DNA of 64,000 bases from Pseudorhodobacter antarcticus. GTDB taxonomy: Bacteria; Pseudomonadota; Alphaproteobacteria; Rhodobacterales; Rhodobacteraceae. The first letter of the stretch is position 1, and every line of letters begins with the position of its first letter. Shown here in pieces: positions 1 through 9,480 of the stretch. The position numbers and the translations under genes are program-made. A model generated the notes under the pieces. The model was not told where the DNA came from. It saw only the letters and a program-made list of their open reading frames with translations, and made no database searches. The DNA lies in contig CAMAXX010000002.1 of assembly GCA_945862435.1 (NCBI GenBank), positions 62,001-126,000 on the forward strand, given 5' to 3'.

Positions 1-14
1 AATTCTTTATTGAA

Positions 15-641
15 TCAACGGGTTATAAAATGTTCTTGATACAAGATATTGTGGACAGGTTTAAACGAACGCCTATGCCAAGCGGTCACCCCATGGATTT
101 TCAGCGCCGATAGATGCGCCGCAGTGGGGTAGCCTGCGTTTTGATCCCAGCCATATTGGGGAAACTGTTGCGCCAAATCCACCATCAGCGCGTCGCGCGT
201 GACTTTGGCGATGATGGATGCAGCCGCGATAGACAGCGATTTTGCATCGCCCTTCACAATCGCCGTGGCAGGCAGGGTCAGCCCCTTGGGAATAAGATTG
301 CCGTCAATCAGCGCATGATCTGGCGCGCGGGGCAGGCCAGCTAATGCCCGCACCATCGCCAGATGACTCGCGCGCAGGATGTTCATCTCGTCAATCTCTT
401 GCACCGATGCATGGGCAACAGACACCTCGGCGCTGGCCATAATGGCCCCAAACAACGCCTGCCGCCGCGCGGCGGTTAGGGTTTTGCTATCGGCCAGGCC
501 TTGGGGAATGTTTGCAGGGTTCAGGATAACCGCAGCCGCCGTCACAGGGCCAGCCAGCGGGCCACGCCCCACCTCGTCCACCCCTGCAACAATACCGCCT
601 AACGCCGCCTCAAATGCGTAATCCGCCGCCACGCACACCAA
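15..641 (-). CDS. rnhB: Ribonuclease HII
   Basis: RNase HII cleaves the RNA strand of RNA-DNA hybrids and excises single ribonucleotides misincorporated in DNA; it acts in the cytoplasm with a divalent metal. The 208-residue product has the family's N-terminal motif VDEVGRGPLAGPV (about residues 22-34), carrying the first catalytic Asp-Glu pair, and the later DALIDGN and SIAAASIIAKVTRD blocks with further catalytic residues. Length is normal. It is the last gene of a minus-strand run after the hydroxypyruvate isomerase-like gene, one base apart. The start is a non-ATG codon (TTG at 641, or GTG at 638 one codon later); the sequence does not decide between them. Identification is secure. Confidence 0.96.
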   Translation of the reverse strand: MVCVAADYAFEAALGGIVAGVDEVGRGPLAGPVTAAAVILNPANIPQGLADSKTLTAARRQALFGAIMASAEVSVAHASVQEIDEMNILRASHLAMVRALAGLPRAPDHALIDGNLIPKGLTLPATAIVKGDAKSLSIAAASIIAKVTRDALMVDLAQQFPQYGWDQNAGYPTAAHLSALKIHGVTAWHRRSFKPVHNILYQEHFITR

Positions 642-642
642 A

Positions 643-1434
643 TTACGCCCCGATCAACTGGTTGCGCGATTTTAGCGCCGCCAGCCAGCCCAGACCATGC
701 ACTGTCGCGCGCGCGGGGCGATATTCGGCGGCAATCCAGCCGCCAGCAGCGCCGCTATCTACCGCATCGCACAGTTTGGTCATATCAAACCCGCCGCCAC
801 CCGGTTCAGCCCGCGCAGGAAAGCCCGCAATTTGAATATGTCCGACGATGTCTGCATGGCGCTGCCAAACGCCCCACGCATTGCCGTGAATTTTGGCAGC
901 GTGCCACAGATCAAATTGCAGCCGCACATTCCCCGCGCCCAAATCATCAATCATTCGCGCGGCATGGTCAAAATCGTTCAGAAAATAGGCTGGCATATCA
1001 TCGGGGTTCAAAGGTTCAATCACCAGCATCAAATCGGGGGCCTGCGCGGATGCCCAAGCCAAATTTTCCAAATACACCGCCTCGGCTTGCGGCCCCGAAG
1101 CGACCCCTGCCATGACATGCACGCGGGGCTTCGAAAAATGGGGGGCAGACAGGGCGCGGGCGTATTCCGCTGCGCGGAGGAAACTGTCTTGAAATTGCGC
1201 CTCTGCCCCTGGCACAGCCGCAAATCCGCGATCGCCTGCCACCCAGTCACCTGGCGGCGTGTTGACCAGCAGCAGCGGAAAATCCCCCAACGCGCCCCGC
1301 CAAGCGTCAATAGAATAGTCATAGGGAAACAATACTTCGGCCCCGTCAAAACCTGCTTGCTGCGCCAGCGCGGGGCGGTCTAGCATGGCCACCTCGGTGA
1401 ACAGCATCGTCAAATTGGCGGCGAACTTGGGCAT
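643..1434 (-). CDS. Hydroxypyruvate isomerase-like TIM-barrel protein
   Basis: 263-residue protein of the xylose isomerase-like TIM-barrel superfamily, closest in character to hydroxypyruvate isomerase (Hyi), which interconverts hydroxypyruvate and tartronate semialdehyde. It begins MPKFAANLTMLFTEV, the usual Hyi opening. It also shows LVIEPLNPDDMPAYFLN, where the Glu is the expected metal/acid-base residue, then LQFDLWHA, GHIQIAGFPAR and WIAAEYRP, the last holding the second catalytic Glu. The ATG at 1434 was chosen because it overlaps the TGA of the upstream DUF1285 gene by one base, a coupled arrangement; an ORF extension upstream is spurious. No glyoxylate genes lie nearby, so the exact substrate is inferred from family only. 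Confidence 0.85.
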   Translation of the reverse strand: MPKFAANLTMLFTEVAMLDRPALAQQAGFDGAEVLFPYDYSIDAWRGALGDFPLLLVNTPPGDWVAGDRGFAAVPGAEAQFQDSFLRAAEYARALSAPHFSKPRVHVMAGVASGPQAEAVYLENLAWASAQAPDLMLVIEPLNPDDMPAYFLNDFDHAARMIDDLGAGNVRLQFDLWHAAKIHGNAWGVWQRHADIVGHIQIAGFPARAEPGGGGFDMTKLCDAVDSGAAGGWIAAEYRPARATVHGLGWLAALKSRNQLIGA

Positions 1435-2021
1435 CAGACCAGCTCCGCAAGGATCATGGGAAAGAATGCGCCATTGGAATAAACCCCCAGCCAATCATTT
1501 CCCATATGCGGGGCGATCACGGCCAAATCAACAAGGCGGTAAAATGACTTGCGGTCAATCAGCGCCTCTAGCCCCGCGCGGATATGCACATAGGGCGCGG
1601 GGTGGCCCGATGCATCCTGCACGACGCGGATCGGGTTATCGGCGCTGGCCACAACCTCGTCTTCGGTTTTGGTGACAAAGCTTAGCACTTGGGCCGCGCC
1701 GCTGCCCGTGGCGGTGAAATCCACCGCAAGAAAAGGCGCATCATCTACCTTAATCCCCACCTTTTCCACGGGGGTTACCAGAAAATAATGATCCCCCTCG
1801 CGCCGCAGAATTTGGGAAAACAGGCGCACCAGCGGCGCGCGGCCAATCGGCGAGCCTTGGTAAAACCAAGTGCCATCGCGGGCGATACGCATATCTATAT
1901 CGCCGCAAAAGGGCGGGTGCCACAGATGCACAGGCGGCGGGCCTTTGCGTGCGGCCATCACCACCTCGCCCATCGAGGCGGGGCCAATGGGGCTGGGGGC
2001 AGACGATTGAGGCTGTTTCAT
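1434..2021 (-). CDS. DUF1285 family protein
   Basis: About 195 residues (start at 2021 taken as MKQPQSS; an ATG 11 codons upstream is possible and neither has a strong ribosome binding site). Family features visible are HLWHPPFCGDIDMRIARDGTWFYQGSPIGRAPLVRLFS, followed by FLVTPVEKVGIKVDDAPFLAV, which is characteristic of DUF1285, a small conserved bacterial family of unknown function. No signal peptide or membrane segment. It is first in a minus-strand run leading into the Hyi-like gene (one-base overlap) and rnhB. It is divergent from the MoxR operon, so the gap at 2022-2115 should hold both promoters. Family assignment is firm; no biochemical role can be read from the sequence. Confidence 0.85.
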   Translation of the reverse strand: MKQPQSSAPSPIGPASMGEVVMAARKGPPPVHLWHPPFCGDIDMRIARDGTWFYQGSPIGRAPLVRLFSQILRREGDHYFLVTPVEKVGIKVDDAPFLAVDFTATGSGAAQVLSFVTKTEDEVVASADNPIRVVQDASGHPAPYVHIRAGLEALIDRKSFYRLVDLAVIAPHMGNDWLGVYSNGAFFPMILAELV

Positions 2022-2115
2022 CACGATCTTTTGTCCAAAGCAGTGTTTTGCCATTTGCGGCAGGCGGCTTAGTTAGACCATATAGGGATAGATCAGCGGC
2101 ATGACGAGGGACAAC

Positions 2116-3120
2116 ATGGCACAGCCAACGCAAATGGTGGCGCAAATCGAAACTTTGGGTGAAAAGCTGGGCGCAGCGCGCGGCTCGATCAACCAAAGGT
2201 TTATCGGGCAAGACGCGGTTGTCGCCCAAGTTTTGATTACAATTTTGTGCGGTGGGCACGGGCTGCTGGTCGGTCTGCCTGGTCTGGGCAAGACTATGCT
2301 GGTTGATACACTGGGCACAGTGCTGGGGCTGGACGGCAAGCGCGTGCAATTCACCCCCGATCTGATGCCCGCCGATATCATCGGCAGCGAAGTGCTGGAA
2401 ACAGCGGCAGACGGCGCGCGCGCGTTTCGGTTTATTGAGGGGCCCGTGTTTTGCCAATTGCTGATGGCGGATGAGATCAACCGCGCCAGCCCGCGCACCC
2501 AATCGGCCCTGCTGCAAGCGATGCAGGAACGAGAGGTGACGGTAGCAGGCCAGCCCCGCCCCCTTGGCCGCCCGTTCCACGTTTTGGCCACGCAAAACCC
2601 TATCGAGCAGCAAGGCACCTATCCCCTGCCCGAAGCCCAGCTTGACCGATTCCTTTTGCAAATTGATGTGGCCTACCCCACGCGCGACGAAGAACGCGCG
2701 ATTTTGTTGGCGACGACGGGGGCCGATATGGGCCGCGCCTACGGCGTGTTCAGCGCGGATGATTTGATTGCGGCACAGGCCCTGATCCGCCGTATGCCAG
2801 TTGGCGACGGCGTGGTGAATGCGATTTTGGATTTGGTGCGCGCCTGCCGCCCTACGGAACCCGAGGGCGCGCATTTGGCCCCCGTTTTGGCATGGGGGCC
2901 TGGGCCCCGCGCTGCGCAGGCGCTGATGCTGGCGGTGCGGGCGCGGGCCTTGTTGGAGGGGCGGCTTGTGCCATCTGCGGCCGATGTTGCAGCACTCGCC
3001 CATCCCGTTTTGGTGCACCGCATGTCGCTGACCTATTTGGCGCGCGCGCAGGGCCAAACACTGGCGGGCGTGATTGCGGGCGCGGTGGAACGCGCCCTTG
3101 GCGATAAGGCCGCTGCATGA
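2116..3120 (+). CDS. MoxR-family AAA+ ATPase
   Basis: Cytoplasmic AAA+ ATPase of the MoxR group, chaperone-like ATPases usually encoded beside DUF58 and von Willebrand-type proteins. Seen in the 334-residue product: Walker A GLPGLGKT at about residues 53-60, Walker B LLMADE at 115-120, a sensor 1 region FHVLATQNPIEQQGTYPLPEAQLDRF and an arginine-finger region before YPTRDEE. The start at 2116 is preferred over an ATG at 2101 because GAGGG lies five bases upstream. It is first in a four-gene operon where every junction is an ATGA overlap. By family knowledge it probably remodels or activates the membrane partners encoded downstream; the client is unknown. Confidence 0.93.
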   Translation: MAQPTQMVAQIETLGEKLGAARGSINQRFIGQDAVVAQVLITILCGGHGLLVGLPGLGKTMLVDTLGTVLGLDGKRVQFTPDLMPADIIGSEVLETAADGARAFRFIEGPVFCQLLMADEINRASPRTQSALLQAMQEREVTVAGQPRPLGRPFHVLATQNPIEQQGTYPLPEAQLDRFLLQIDVAYPTRDEERAILLATTGADMGRAYGVFSADDLIAAQALIRRMPVGDGVVNAILDLVRACRPTEPEGAHLAPVLAWGPGPRAAQALMLAVRARALLEGRLVPSAADVAALAHPVLVHRMSLTYLARAQGQTLAGVIAGAVERALGDKAAA

Positions 3121-3992
3121 ATGGCACCGCGCCAAATCTGCAAACACAGGCGCTGGGGCTAGGCTATGCTTTGCCTGCCCTGCTGGCGCAGGCGCAACAC
3201 CTGGCCGCCGCACTGGCATTCGGCGCTCATGGACGGCGGCGCGCGGGCGCGGGGGACGAGTTTTGGCAATACCGCCCCGCACAGGCAGGCGATAGCGCAA
3301 ACGCTGTTGACTGGCGCAGATCAGCGCGCGGCGATGTCCCCTTTGTGCGCGAACGCGAATGGCAGGCGCTCAACAGTATCGGGATTTGGGCCGATGGCGC
3401 GCAATCTATGCACTTTGCCAGCGATAACGCCATGCCGCAAAAGTCAGATCGCGCCGCCGTGCTGGCACTGGCGCTGGCCTTGATGCTGCTGCGCGGGGGC
3501 GAACGGGTTGGCCTGATCGGCGGCGCGCCAGCCAAGACGGGCCGCGCGCATTTAGGCCCCCTTGCCGCCGAGATGATGGCGCAAAAGAACCCATCAGATT
3601 ACGGGCAGGCCGAAATGGCGGGCGGGCGCGCCGCGCATCTGCTGTATTTTTCCGATTTTCTGGGGCCCCTGCCCGCGCTGCAAACCGCGATGATGCAGGC
3701 CGCTGATCGCGGCGCGCGCGGCGCGCTGCTGCACATACTTGATCCTATCGAGGAAAGCTTTCCCTTTACAGGGCGGGTAATTTTTCAATCCGTCGGCGGC
3801 AGTCTAACCCATCAAACCCAATCCGCCGCCGATCTGCGCGCGCGCTACATCGAACGGCTGGCGCAGCGTAAGGACGACCTGACGCAGCTTTCGCGCAGCC
3901 TTGGCTGGGATTATCATCTGCACCACACCGATGCGCCCGCAATCGGCGCGCTAATCTGGGCGCATGGCACCATTTCAGGGGCCGCGCGATGA
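3117..3992 (+). CDS. DUF58 domain-containing protein
   Basis: 291 residues with the DUF58 signature block DWRRSARGDVPFVREREW at about 65-82, followed by a vWA-like fold region (SIGIWADGAQSMHF; LLYFSDFLGPLPALQTA). DUF58 proteins are the constant partners of MoxR ATPases. It starts inside the stop of moxR (ATGA) and itself overlaps the next gene by ATGA, so translation is coupled. There is no clear transmembrane segment, so it is probably cytoplasmic or membrane-associated through partners. In a canonical MIDAS site one expects DxSxS; here the segment reads DGAQS, so metal binding is doubtful. Function inferred only from operon association. Confidence 0.9.
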   Translation: MNGTAPNLQTQALGLGYALPALLAQAQHLAAALAFGAHGRRRAGAGDEFWQYRPAQAGDSANAVDWRRSARGDVPFVREREWQALNSIGIWADGAQSMHFASDNAMPQKSDRAAVLALALALMLLRGGERVGLIGGAPAKTGRAHLGPLAAEMMAQKNPSDYGQAEMAGGRAAHLLYFSDFLGPLPALQTAMMQAADRGARGALLHILDPIEESFPFTGRVIFQSVGGSLTHQTQSAADLRARYIERLAQRKDDLTQLSRSLGWDYHLHHTDAPAIGALIWAHGTISGAAR

Positions 3993-6742
3993 GCGTGCTG
4001 GGCTGGACATTCGCCGCCCCTGCCTTGCTGTGGGGGCTGCTTGCCCTGCCGATCCTATGGCTGATTTTGCGCGCCATTCCCCCTGCCCCCATCCGCCGCC
4101 GCTTTCCCGCCGTGGTGCTGCTGCTGGGGCTGGATGATAAAACACGCACCGCCGACCGCACGCCGTGGTGGCTGCTGCTGCTGCGCGCCCTGGCGATTGC
4201 CGCCGCGATTGTGGGCTTTGCAGGCCCAACCCGCGCCCCAATAGGCGATGCGGCGCAATCGGATAAGCCATTGCTGATTATTATTGATGGCGGCTGGGCC
4301 GAGGCGCAAGATTGGCCCGCCCTGCGCGACATTGCATTGGAAGAACTGGCCAGTGCAACGCGCAGCGCGCGCAGTGTTGCCTTTTTGCGGCTAACCGATC
4401 TACCCCAGCCCCCGCTGTGGCAAAGCGCCGATGCCCTGCGCGCCACTTTGGCCGCAGCCCAGCCAGCCCCGCGCGCGCCAGCAGGTTTTGCGGGCTGGGC
4501 GGCGCTGCTGGGGGATCAGCAATTTGACACGCTGTGGATCAGTGACGGGCTAAACCATGCAGGGCGCGGCGATTTGCTGACCGCGCTGCAAGAGAAGGGC
4601 CGTATCGAAGTGGCCCTGCCCGCCCGCGCCCCGCTGGCCCTTGCCCCCGCCACATTTGAAGATGGGCAAATCGTTTTATCAGCCCTGCGCCAGCCCAGCG
4701 CCGTGGCGCAAGACATAACCATATTAGCAATTGGCACCGCCCCCGATGGCAGCGAGGCTGAACTGGCCCGCACCCCCGCTGCCTTTGCCGCCAGCACCTC
4801 GCGTGCCACCGCGCGCCTGTCGCTTCCGCCCGAACTGCGCAATCGCATCACGCGTTTTGAAATTGAAGGCCAGCGCAGCGCGGGGGCGGTCAGCCTGACG
4901 GATGACACCCTCACGCGGCGCAAAGTGGCGATCATCAGCGCCGCAGCCGATACCGAAGGTCTGCAACTGCTGTCCCCCACCCATTACCTAACGCAGGCAC
5001 TGGCCCCTTCGTCCGACCTACTGACAGGATCAATTGCGCAGGTTGTCACGCAGGGGCCGGATACCATTATTCTGGCCGATGTCGCCAAAATTGGCGCAGA
5101 TGAGGCCACCGCGATGACCGACTGGATCAATGCGGGCGGCACGCTTTTGCGCTTTGCAGGGCCGCGCCTTGCGGGAACCGAGTTTGAAGTTGGCCAAGAC
5201 CCGCTGCTGCCAGTACGGTTGCGCGCAGGCGGGCGGGCCACAGGCGGGGCGATGACATGGGGAGAGGATAAAACGCTGGCCCCATTCGCGCTCAACAGCC
5301 CCTTTGCGGGCCTAACCATTGGCCCCGATGTCACCGTATCCGCGCAGGTTTTGGCCGAGCCTGACCCTGCATTGATGGAGGCAACCCTTGCCGCCTTGGC
5401 CGATGGCACTCCGCTTGTTACGCGCAAAAAGCAAAGCGCGGGGCAGATTGTGCTGTTTCACGTCACCGCCAATGCCGAATGGTCAACCTTGCCCCTATCG
5501 GGCCTGTTTGTGCAGATGCTGGAGCGTCTTGCAGTGGCCAGCCGCAGCGATGGCGCAACTCAGGCCGAAGTGCTGGGCGGCGGACCGTGGCAGCCCCAGC
5601 GCCTGACGGGCGCTTTTGCCGACATGGGCGATGGCACGGCGCTGGCCGGGGTGGACGGCGACGCGCTGTGGAACGCCAAGCAAACCGCCCCTAACGGTGC
5701 AGTTCCCGCAGGGCTGTATCTGGGGGCCACGCGGTCAGTCGCGCTGAATATCATCGGCAAAGGCGATACGTTGGCCGCCTTTGATTGGCCCGCATCAGTG
5801 GTGCTGCGCGGCGCGGATCAGGCCCCGCCTGCACAGGGCAAAGGCCCGCTGTTGGCTGGCGCGCTGGTGCTGCTGGCGCTGGATATCATCGCTGCACTTG
5901 CGCTGGGCGGACGGCTGGCGCGCGGCGTTGCGGTGATCGCCATCGCGCTGCTGCTGGCCCCCGCCCCATCTGCGCAGGCGCAGGGCAGCGCAACTGATTT
6001 CGCAGCCCTACGCGCCACGCGCGGCGTTGTGCTGGCCCATGTGATTACGGGCGATGCGCAGGTTGACCAGATTGCACAGGCAGGTCTGCGCGGTCTGGGC
6101 GAGGTGCTGACCTACCGCACCAGTATAGAGCCCGAACCCCCCGTCGCTGTAAATATCGAAACGGATGACTTAGATTTCTACCCGTTTCTCTATTGGCCCA
6201 TCAGCGCCAGCCAGCCTCTGCTATCGCCCGCCGCAGTGGAAAAGCTGAACCGATTTTTGCGCACGGGCGGGATGATTATGTTTGATACCCGCACAGGCGA
6301 TTTAACCAGCGGGCCCGAACAAGACATGCTGCAACTTCTGACAACGGGCCTTGATATTCCACCCCTAGAACCCCTTCCGCAAGATCATGTTTTGACCCGC
6401 AGCTTTTTTCTGACCTCCAGCTTTCCAGGCAGGTACGAAGGCGCGCCAGTTTGGGTAGAAGCCGCGCCGCAAAGCACCCTAGATGCCCCCGAAGGGATGC
6501 CGTTTCGCAACCTGAACGATGGGGTCACACCTGTCATTATTGGCAGCAATGATTGGGCAGGCGCGTGGGCGGTGGATGAGAATTTCATGTATCTTCTGCC
6601 CGTCGGGCGCGGCTTTGCGGGCGAGGAACAGCGCGAATATGCTTACCGCTTTGGGGTCAATGTGATGATGCACGTGCTGACGGGCAACTATAAATCCGAT
6701 CAAGTGCATGTGCCTGCCCTGCTAGATAGGCTGGGCCAATGA
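3989..6742 (+). CDS. BatA/DUF4159 domain membrane protein
   Basis: 917 residues. The N-terminus (LGWTFAAPALLWGLLALPILWLILRAIPP) is the typical BatA-type N-terminal domain with two membrane helices (about 1-30 and 55-75). A central vWA-like and glutamine-amidotransferase-like region follows, with LIIIDGGWAEAQDW at about 92-105 and TLLRFAGPRLAG near 385. Two more helices lie near 615-660. The C-terminal third is a DUF4159 domain (FYPFLYWPISASQPLLSPAAVEKLNRFLRTGGMIMFDTR and the final REYAYRFGVNVMMHVLTGNYKSDQVHVPALLDRLGQ). This is the usual third gene of alphaproteobacterial MoxR-DUF58 operons. Role in cell-envelope assembly or stress is inferred from family context, not visible in the sequence. 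Confidence 0.9.
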   Translation: MSVLGWTFAAPALLWGLLALPILWLILRAIPPAPIRRRFPAVVLLLGLDDKTRTADRTPWWLLLLRALAIAAAIVGFAGPTRAPIGDAAQSDKPLLIIIDGGWAEAQDWPALRDIALEELASATRSARSVAFLRLTDLPQPPLWQSADALRATLAAAQPAPRAPAGFAGWAALLGDQQFDTLWISDGLNHAGRGDLLTALQEKGRIEVALPARAPLALAPATFEDGQIVLSALRQPSAVAQDITILAIGTAPDGSEAELARTPAAFAASTSRATARLSLPPELRNRITRFEIEGQRSAGAVSLTDDTLTRRKVAIISAAADTEGLQLLSPTHYLTQALAPSSDLLTGSIAQVVTQGPDTIILADVAKIGADEATAMTDWINAGGTLLRFAGPRLAGTEFEVGQDPLLPVRLRAGGRATGGAMTWGEDKTLAPFALNSPFAGLTIGPDVTVSAQVLAEPDPALMEATLAALADGTPLVTRKKQSAGQIVLFHVTANAEWSTLPLSGLFVQMLERLAVASRSDGATQAEVLGGGPWQPQRLTGAFADMGDGTALAGVDGDALWNAKQTAPNGAVPAGLYLGATRSVALNIIGKGDTLAAFDWPASVVLRGADQAPPAQGKGPLLAGALVLLALDIIAALALGGRLARGVAVIAIALLLAPAPSAQAQGSATDFAALRATRGVVLAHVITGDAQVDQIAQAGLRGLGEVLTYRTSIEPEPPVAVNIETDDLDFYPFLYWPISASQPLLSPAAVEKLNRFLRTGGMIMFDTRTGDLTSGPEQDMLQLLTTGLDIPPLEPLPQDHVLTRSFFLTSSFPGRYEGAPVWVEAAPQSTLDAPEGMPFRNLNDGVTPVIIGSNDWAGAWAVDENFMYLLPVGRGFAGEEQREYAYRFGVNVMMHVLTGNYKSDQVHVPALLDRLGQ

Positions 6743-8796
6743 CACAAAGCATTGTCTTTGATCCGCTGCTGCCTTGGGGCGTGATTTACATGCTGGGCGC
6801 GCTGGCGCTGGCGGCGCTGCTGCTGGCGGCTTGGCGCAGGCTGGCAGGCTGGCCGCTGCGCGCACTGGCACTTGCCGCGCTGGGCGCGGCGCTGACAGGG
6901 CCAGCCGTGCAAACCGAAGACCGGCTTGCGCAAAGCGATATCGTGCTGGCGCTGATCGACCAAACCACCAGCCAAAAGCTGAGCCAAAGGGCGGATCAGA
7001 CCGCCGCCGCGCTGGACAATTTGCGCGCCGAAGTGGCTGCCCTTGGCAACACAGAATTGCGCGAAGTGCCCTTTACCGACAGCGCGGGGGACGAGGGCAG
7101 TTTAGCCATAACAGCGCTGAAAGCAGCCCTTGCGCGTGAACCCCAAGCGCGCATTGCAGGCGCGGTTATCATTTCCGATGGCATCATCCATGACGCAGAC
7201 CGCGCCCAGGTTATGCCCGCGCCCCTGCACCTGCTGCAAACAGGCAATGCCGCCGATTGGGACATGCGGCTGGTCATCAAAGACGCCCCCGCCTTTGGCA
7301 TTTTGGGCGAAGAAATGCGCATCACCCTGCGCATCGAAGATGAAGGCACACCCCCCACAGGCACGCCCACCACCACTGACATTACCATCGCCGTCGATAC
7401 CGATGCCCCTGCCACATTCACCGTGCCCGTGGGCGAAGATTTGGAACTGCCCCTGCGCCTACCTCATGCGGGGATGAATGTGCTGCAGCTTTCCTTGCCC
7501 GCGCAGACAGGCGAGCTGACCGCGCGCAACAACGTAGCCCTTGTGCAAATCAACGGCGTGCGCGACCGCCTTCGTGTGCTGTTGGTTTCAGGCCAACCGC
7601 ACACGGGCGAGCGGGTATGGCGCAACCTGCTCAAATCCGACCCTTCCGTGGATTTGGTGCATTTCACCATTCTGCGCCCCCCCGAAAAGCAAGACGCAAC
7701 ACCCACCGAACAACTGGCGCTGATCGCCTTTCCCACGCGCGAATTGTTCGCGGAAAAGATCAAAGATTTCGATCTGATTATCTTTGACCGGTTTTCGGTG
7801 CAGGGGCTGCTGCCGATGGAATACCTTGACAACATTGTGCAATATGTGCGCGGCGGCGGCACGGTGCTGGTGTCGGCTGGGCCAGAATATGGCATGGTCG
7901 ATAGCCTGTGGCGCAGCCCCTTGGCCGAAATTTTACCCGCCGAGCCGACATCCCGCGTGATCGAACAGGGCTTTGTCCCCGCCTTAACACCCCTTGGCCT
8001 GCGCCACCCCGTCACGGCGGGGCTTGCGGCATCGTCGCAAACATGGGGCCGCTGGTTTCGCATGATCGAAGTGATCCCGCGCTCGGGCCAAGTGGTCATG
8101 TCTGGCCCAAATAACGCGCCGCTTTTGGTGCTGGACCGCGTGGGGCAGGGGCGCATTGCGGTACTGGCCTCCGATCATGTTTGGCTCTGGGGGCGCGGGT
8201 TTGAAGGGGGCGGCCCGCAGTTAGACCTGCTGCGCCGCCTTGCGCATTGGATGCTGAAAGAACCCGAATTGGAGGAAGAGGCGCTGACGACCACCGCCAC
8301 CGATCTGGCCCTGAACGTGCAGCGCCGCACGGTGTTAGAGGCCGCCCCGCCGCCCCTAACCATCACCGCGCCAAATGGCGATGCGGTGGAACTTGATATG
8401 ACCAAACAGGCCGATGGCCGCTTTGCCGTGGACTATGCCGCGCCAGAGGCGGGGCTGTATCGGCTGGTGCAGGGCGATTTGCAGCGCGTTGTCGCCGTGG
8501 GCATTTCCATACCCCGCGAATATGCCCAAGTTGTGGCCAACAGCGCGGCGCTGGCCCCTGCCATCGTCGCAACCAAAGGCGGGGTTGCCCGCATTCAGGA
8601 CGGCCCCATAGACCTGCGCCAAGTCGCGGCAGGGCGCACCGCCGCAGGGCGCGGCTGGCTGGGCATCACCCCGCGCGGCGCCTATGTGACCCAAGGCATC
8701 CGCGTGGCCCCCCTGCTGCCACCATGGGCATGGCTGACACTCGCCGCGATGCTGTCGCTCGCTGCATGGTTATGGGAAGGGCGAAGGAAAGCGTAG
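6739..8796 (+). CDS. Large membrane protein of the MoxR operon (glutamine amidotransferase-like)
   Basis: 685 residues, last gene of the operon, coupled to the previous gene by an ATGA overlap. Membrane helices are visible at about residues 13-35 and 40-58 and at the C-terminus (LLPPWAWLTLAAMLSLAAWLW, about 660-680). The large loop between them has a vWA-like strand (IVLALIDQTTSQKLSQRADQT) and a class I glutamine amidotransferase-like region (LLVSGQPHTGERVWRNLLKSDPSVDLVHFTILRPP; FDLIIFDRFS; YVRGGGTVLVSAGPEY). I see no catalytic Cys-His-Glu triad, so an enzymatic amidotransferase is unlikely. It is regularly found as the fourth gene of these operons; its function is unknown. The stop (TAG at 8794-8796) lies inside an imperfect direct repeat reported among the findings. 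Confidence 0.85.
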   Translation: MTQSIVFDPLLPWGVIYMLGALALAALLLAAWRRLAGWPLRALALAALGAALTGPAVQTEDRLAQSDIVLALIDQTTSQKLSQRADQTAAALDNLRAEVAALGNTELREVPFTDSAGDEGSLAITALKAALAREPQARIAGAVIISDGIIHDADRAQVMPAPLHLLQTGNAADWDMRLVIKDAPAFGILGEEMRITLRIEDEGTPPTGTPTTTDITIAVDTDAPATFTVPVGEDLELPLRLPHAGMNVLQLSLPAQTGELTARNNVALVQINGVRDRLRVLLVSGQPHTGERVWRNLLKSDPSVDLVHFTILRPPEKQDATPTEQLALIAFPTRELFAEKIKDFDLIIFDRFSVQGLLPMEYLDNIVQYVRGGGTVLVSAGPEYGMVDSLWRSPLAEILPAEPTSRVIEQGFVPALTPLGLRHPVTAGLAASSQTWGRWFRMIEVIPRSGQVVMSGPNNAPLLVLDRVGQGRIAVLASDHVWLWGRGFEGGGPQLDLLRRLAHWMLKEPELEEEALTTTATDLALNVQRRTVLEAAPPPLTITAPNGDAVELDMTKQADGRFAVDYAAPEAGLYRLVQGDLQRVVAVGISIPREYAQVVANSAALAPAIVATKGGVARIQDGPIDLRQVAAGRTAAGRGWLGITPRGAYVTQGIRVAPLLPPWAWLTLAAMLSLAAWLWEGRRKA

Positions 8797-8814
8797 GGTG
8801 TATGCTTGAAAGCA
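8791..8814 (+). repeat. Imperfect direct repeat, copy A
   Basis: These 24 bases match 9481-9504 at 19 of 24 positions without gaps (shared core GTAGG, TG, TGCTTGAA, GCA), and ACCAGC follows in both after a small length difference. Copy A starts at the end of the MoxR operon's last gene. The pair brackets the unrecognised ORF at 8939-9352. It may be a trace of an insertion or segmental duplication. Confidence 0.4.
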
Positions 8815-8938
8815 CCACCAGCAGTCCCCACGAAAGCGGTGTGTGCAATCAATCAGCATTCCACCCGAAAGAACGCGCCTTACAGCGACAAGATTAGGGC
8901 CCAGAGCCGAAGATGTGCATTACGGATATAGGCTGTAT

Positions 8939-9352
8939 TTAGTTCAGTTCGTGTTTTGGCGACAGGGTGCTTACATCAAAGCCATCCATTTCAATCAGAA
9001 AGGCGCTATATAGTGTTCTATAGTGATACTTGCCCTGTCGATAACTCTTCGCAATTAATCCATGCTGTATTGTTTTTTCGGGCGAAACAATGTTTCCCAT
9101 CATCGTTCCTGTTGACTCATCATAGTACACAAGCAGGCCGATAAGCTTTTGTCCCATGTAAGCCTTTCCAACGAGAGCAACCTTAAAGAAGTGAGACTGG
9201 CGTTCACTACGATCAACGCGGTATTCGACAAGGTCGGGTCTAGTAATGCCATTGCGATCAAGGAAAATGGAAAGACTATGCTTGAGATAGTCGTTGGTTG
9301 ATCCAGCGCCCATAGACTTAGCTGCCAAGTTTGCAATGAGACGCTTGAGCAT
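8939..9352 (-). CDS. Hypothetical protein (island ORF 1)
   Basis: 137 residues, not recognised. The start has a reasonable ribosome binding site: AAGGGAAG lies about 8 bases upstream of the ATG at 9352. The protein is soluble with no signal peptide or membrane helix. It has an N-terminal helical stretch (MLKRLIANLAAKSMGAG) and a beta-rich middle (FFKVALVGKAYMGQKLIGLLVYYDESTGTMMGNIVSP). Composition differs from the neighbours: AT-richer codons (AAA, TTT, ATT) and far fewer GCGC runs. That suggests acquired DNA or a gene under different selection. It lies in an AT-rich island between the MoxR operon and the DUF599 gene, with another orphan ORF in the same orientation upstream. No function is proposed. 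Confidence 0.6.
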   Translation of the reverse strand: MLKRLIANLAAKSMGAGSTNDYLKHSLSIFLDRNGITRPDLVEYRVDRSERQSHFFKVALVGKAYMGQKLIGLLVYYDESTGTMMGNIVSPEKTIQHGLIAKSYRQGKYHYRTLYSAFLIEMDGFDVSTLSPKHELN

Positions 9353-9480
9353 GATTTTTCTTCCCTTTCAGTCAAATATACTATTGAGGCATTGATGACT
9401 TATCTGCGCAATACGCTTTCTTATATCAGTTCTTGTTCAATAAGGTACCAAAAAGCAACGTGCTGCCCTCGGCAATAGAG

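Noticed and set aside
1750..3300. A 516-codon open frame on the minus strand across the moxR and DUF58 genes
   Set aside because: It is antisense to clearly identified genes, has an arginine/histidine/glutamine-rich nonsense composition and no domain. It reflects GC-rich codon bias.
8116..8838. Ten-base match CCACGAAAGC shared by 8828-8837 and 10116-10125 as a second island boundary
   Set aside because: A ten-base match within about a kilobase is expected by chance fairly often, and similarity does not extend cleanly on either side.
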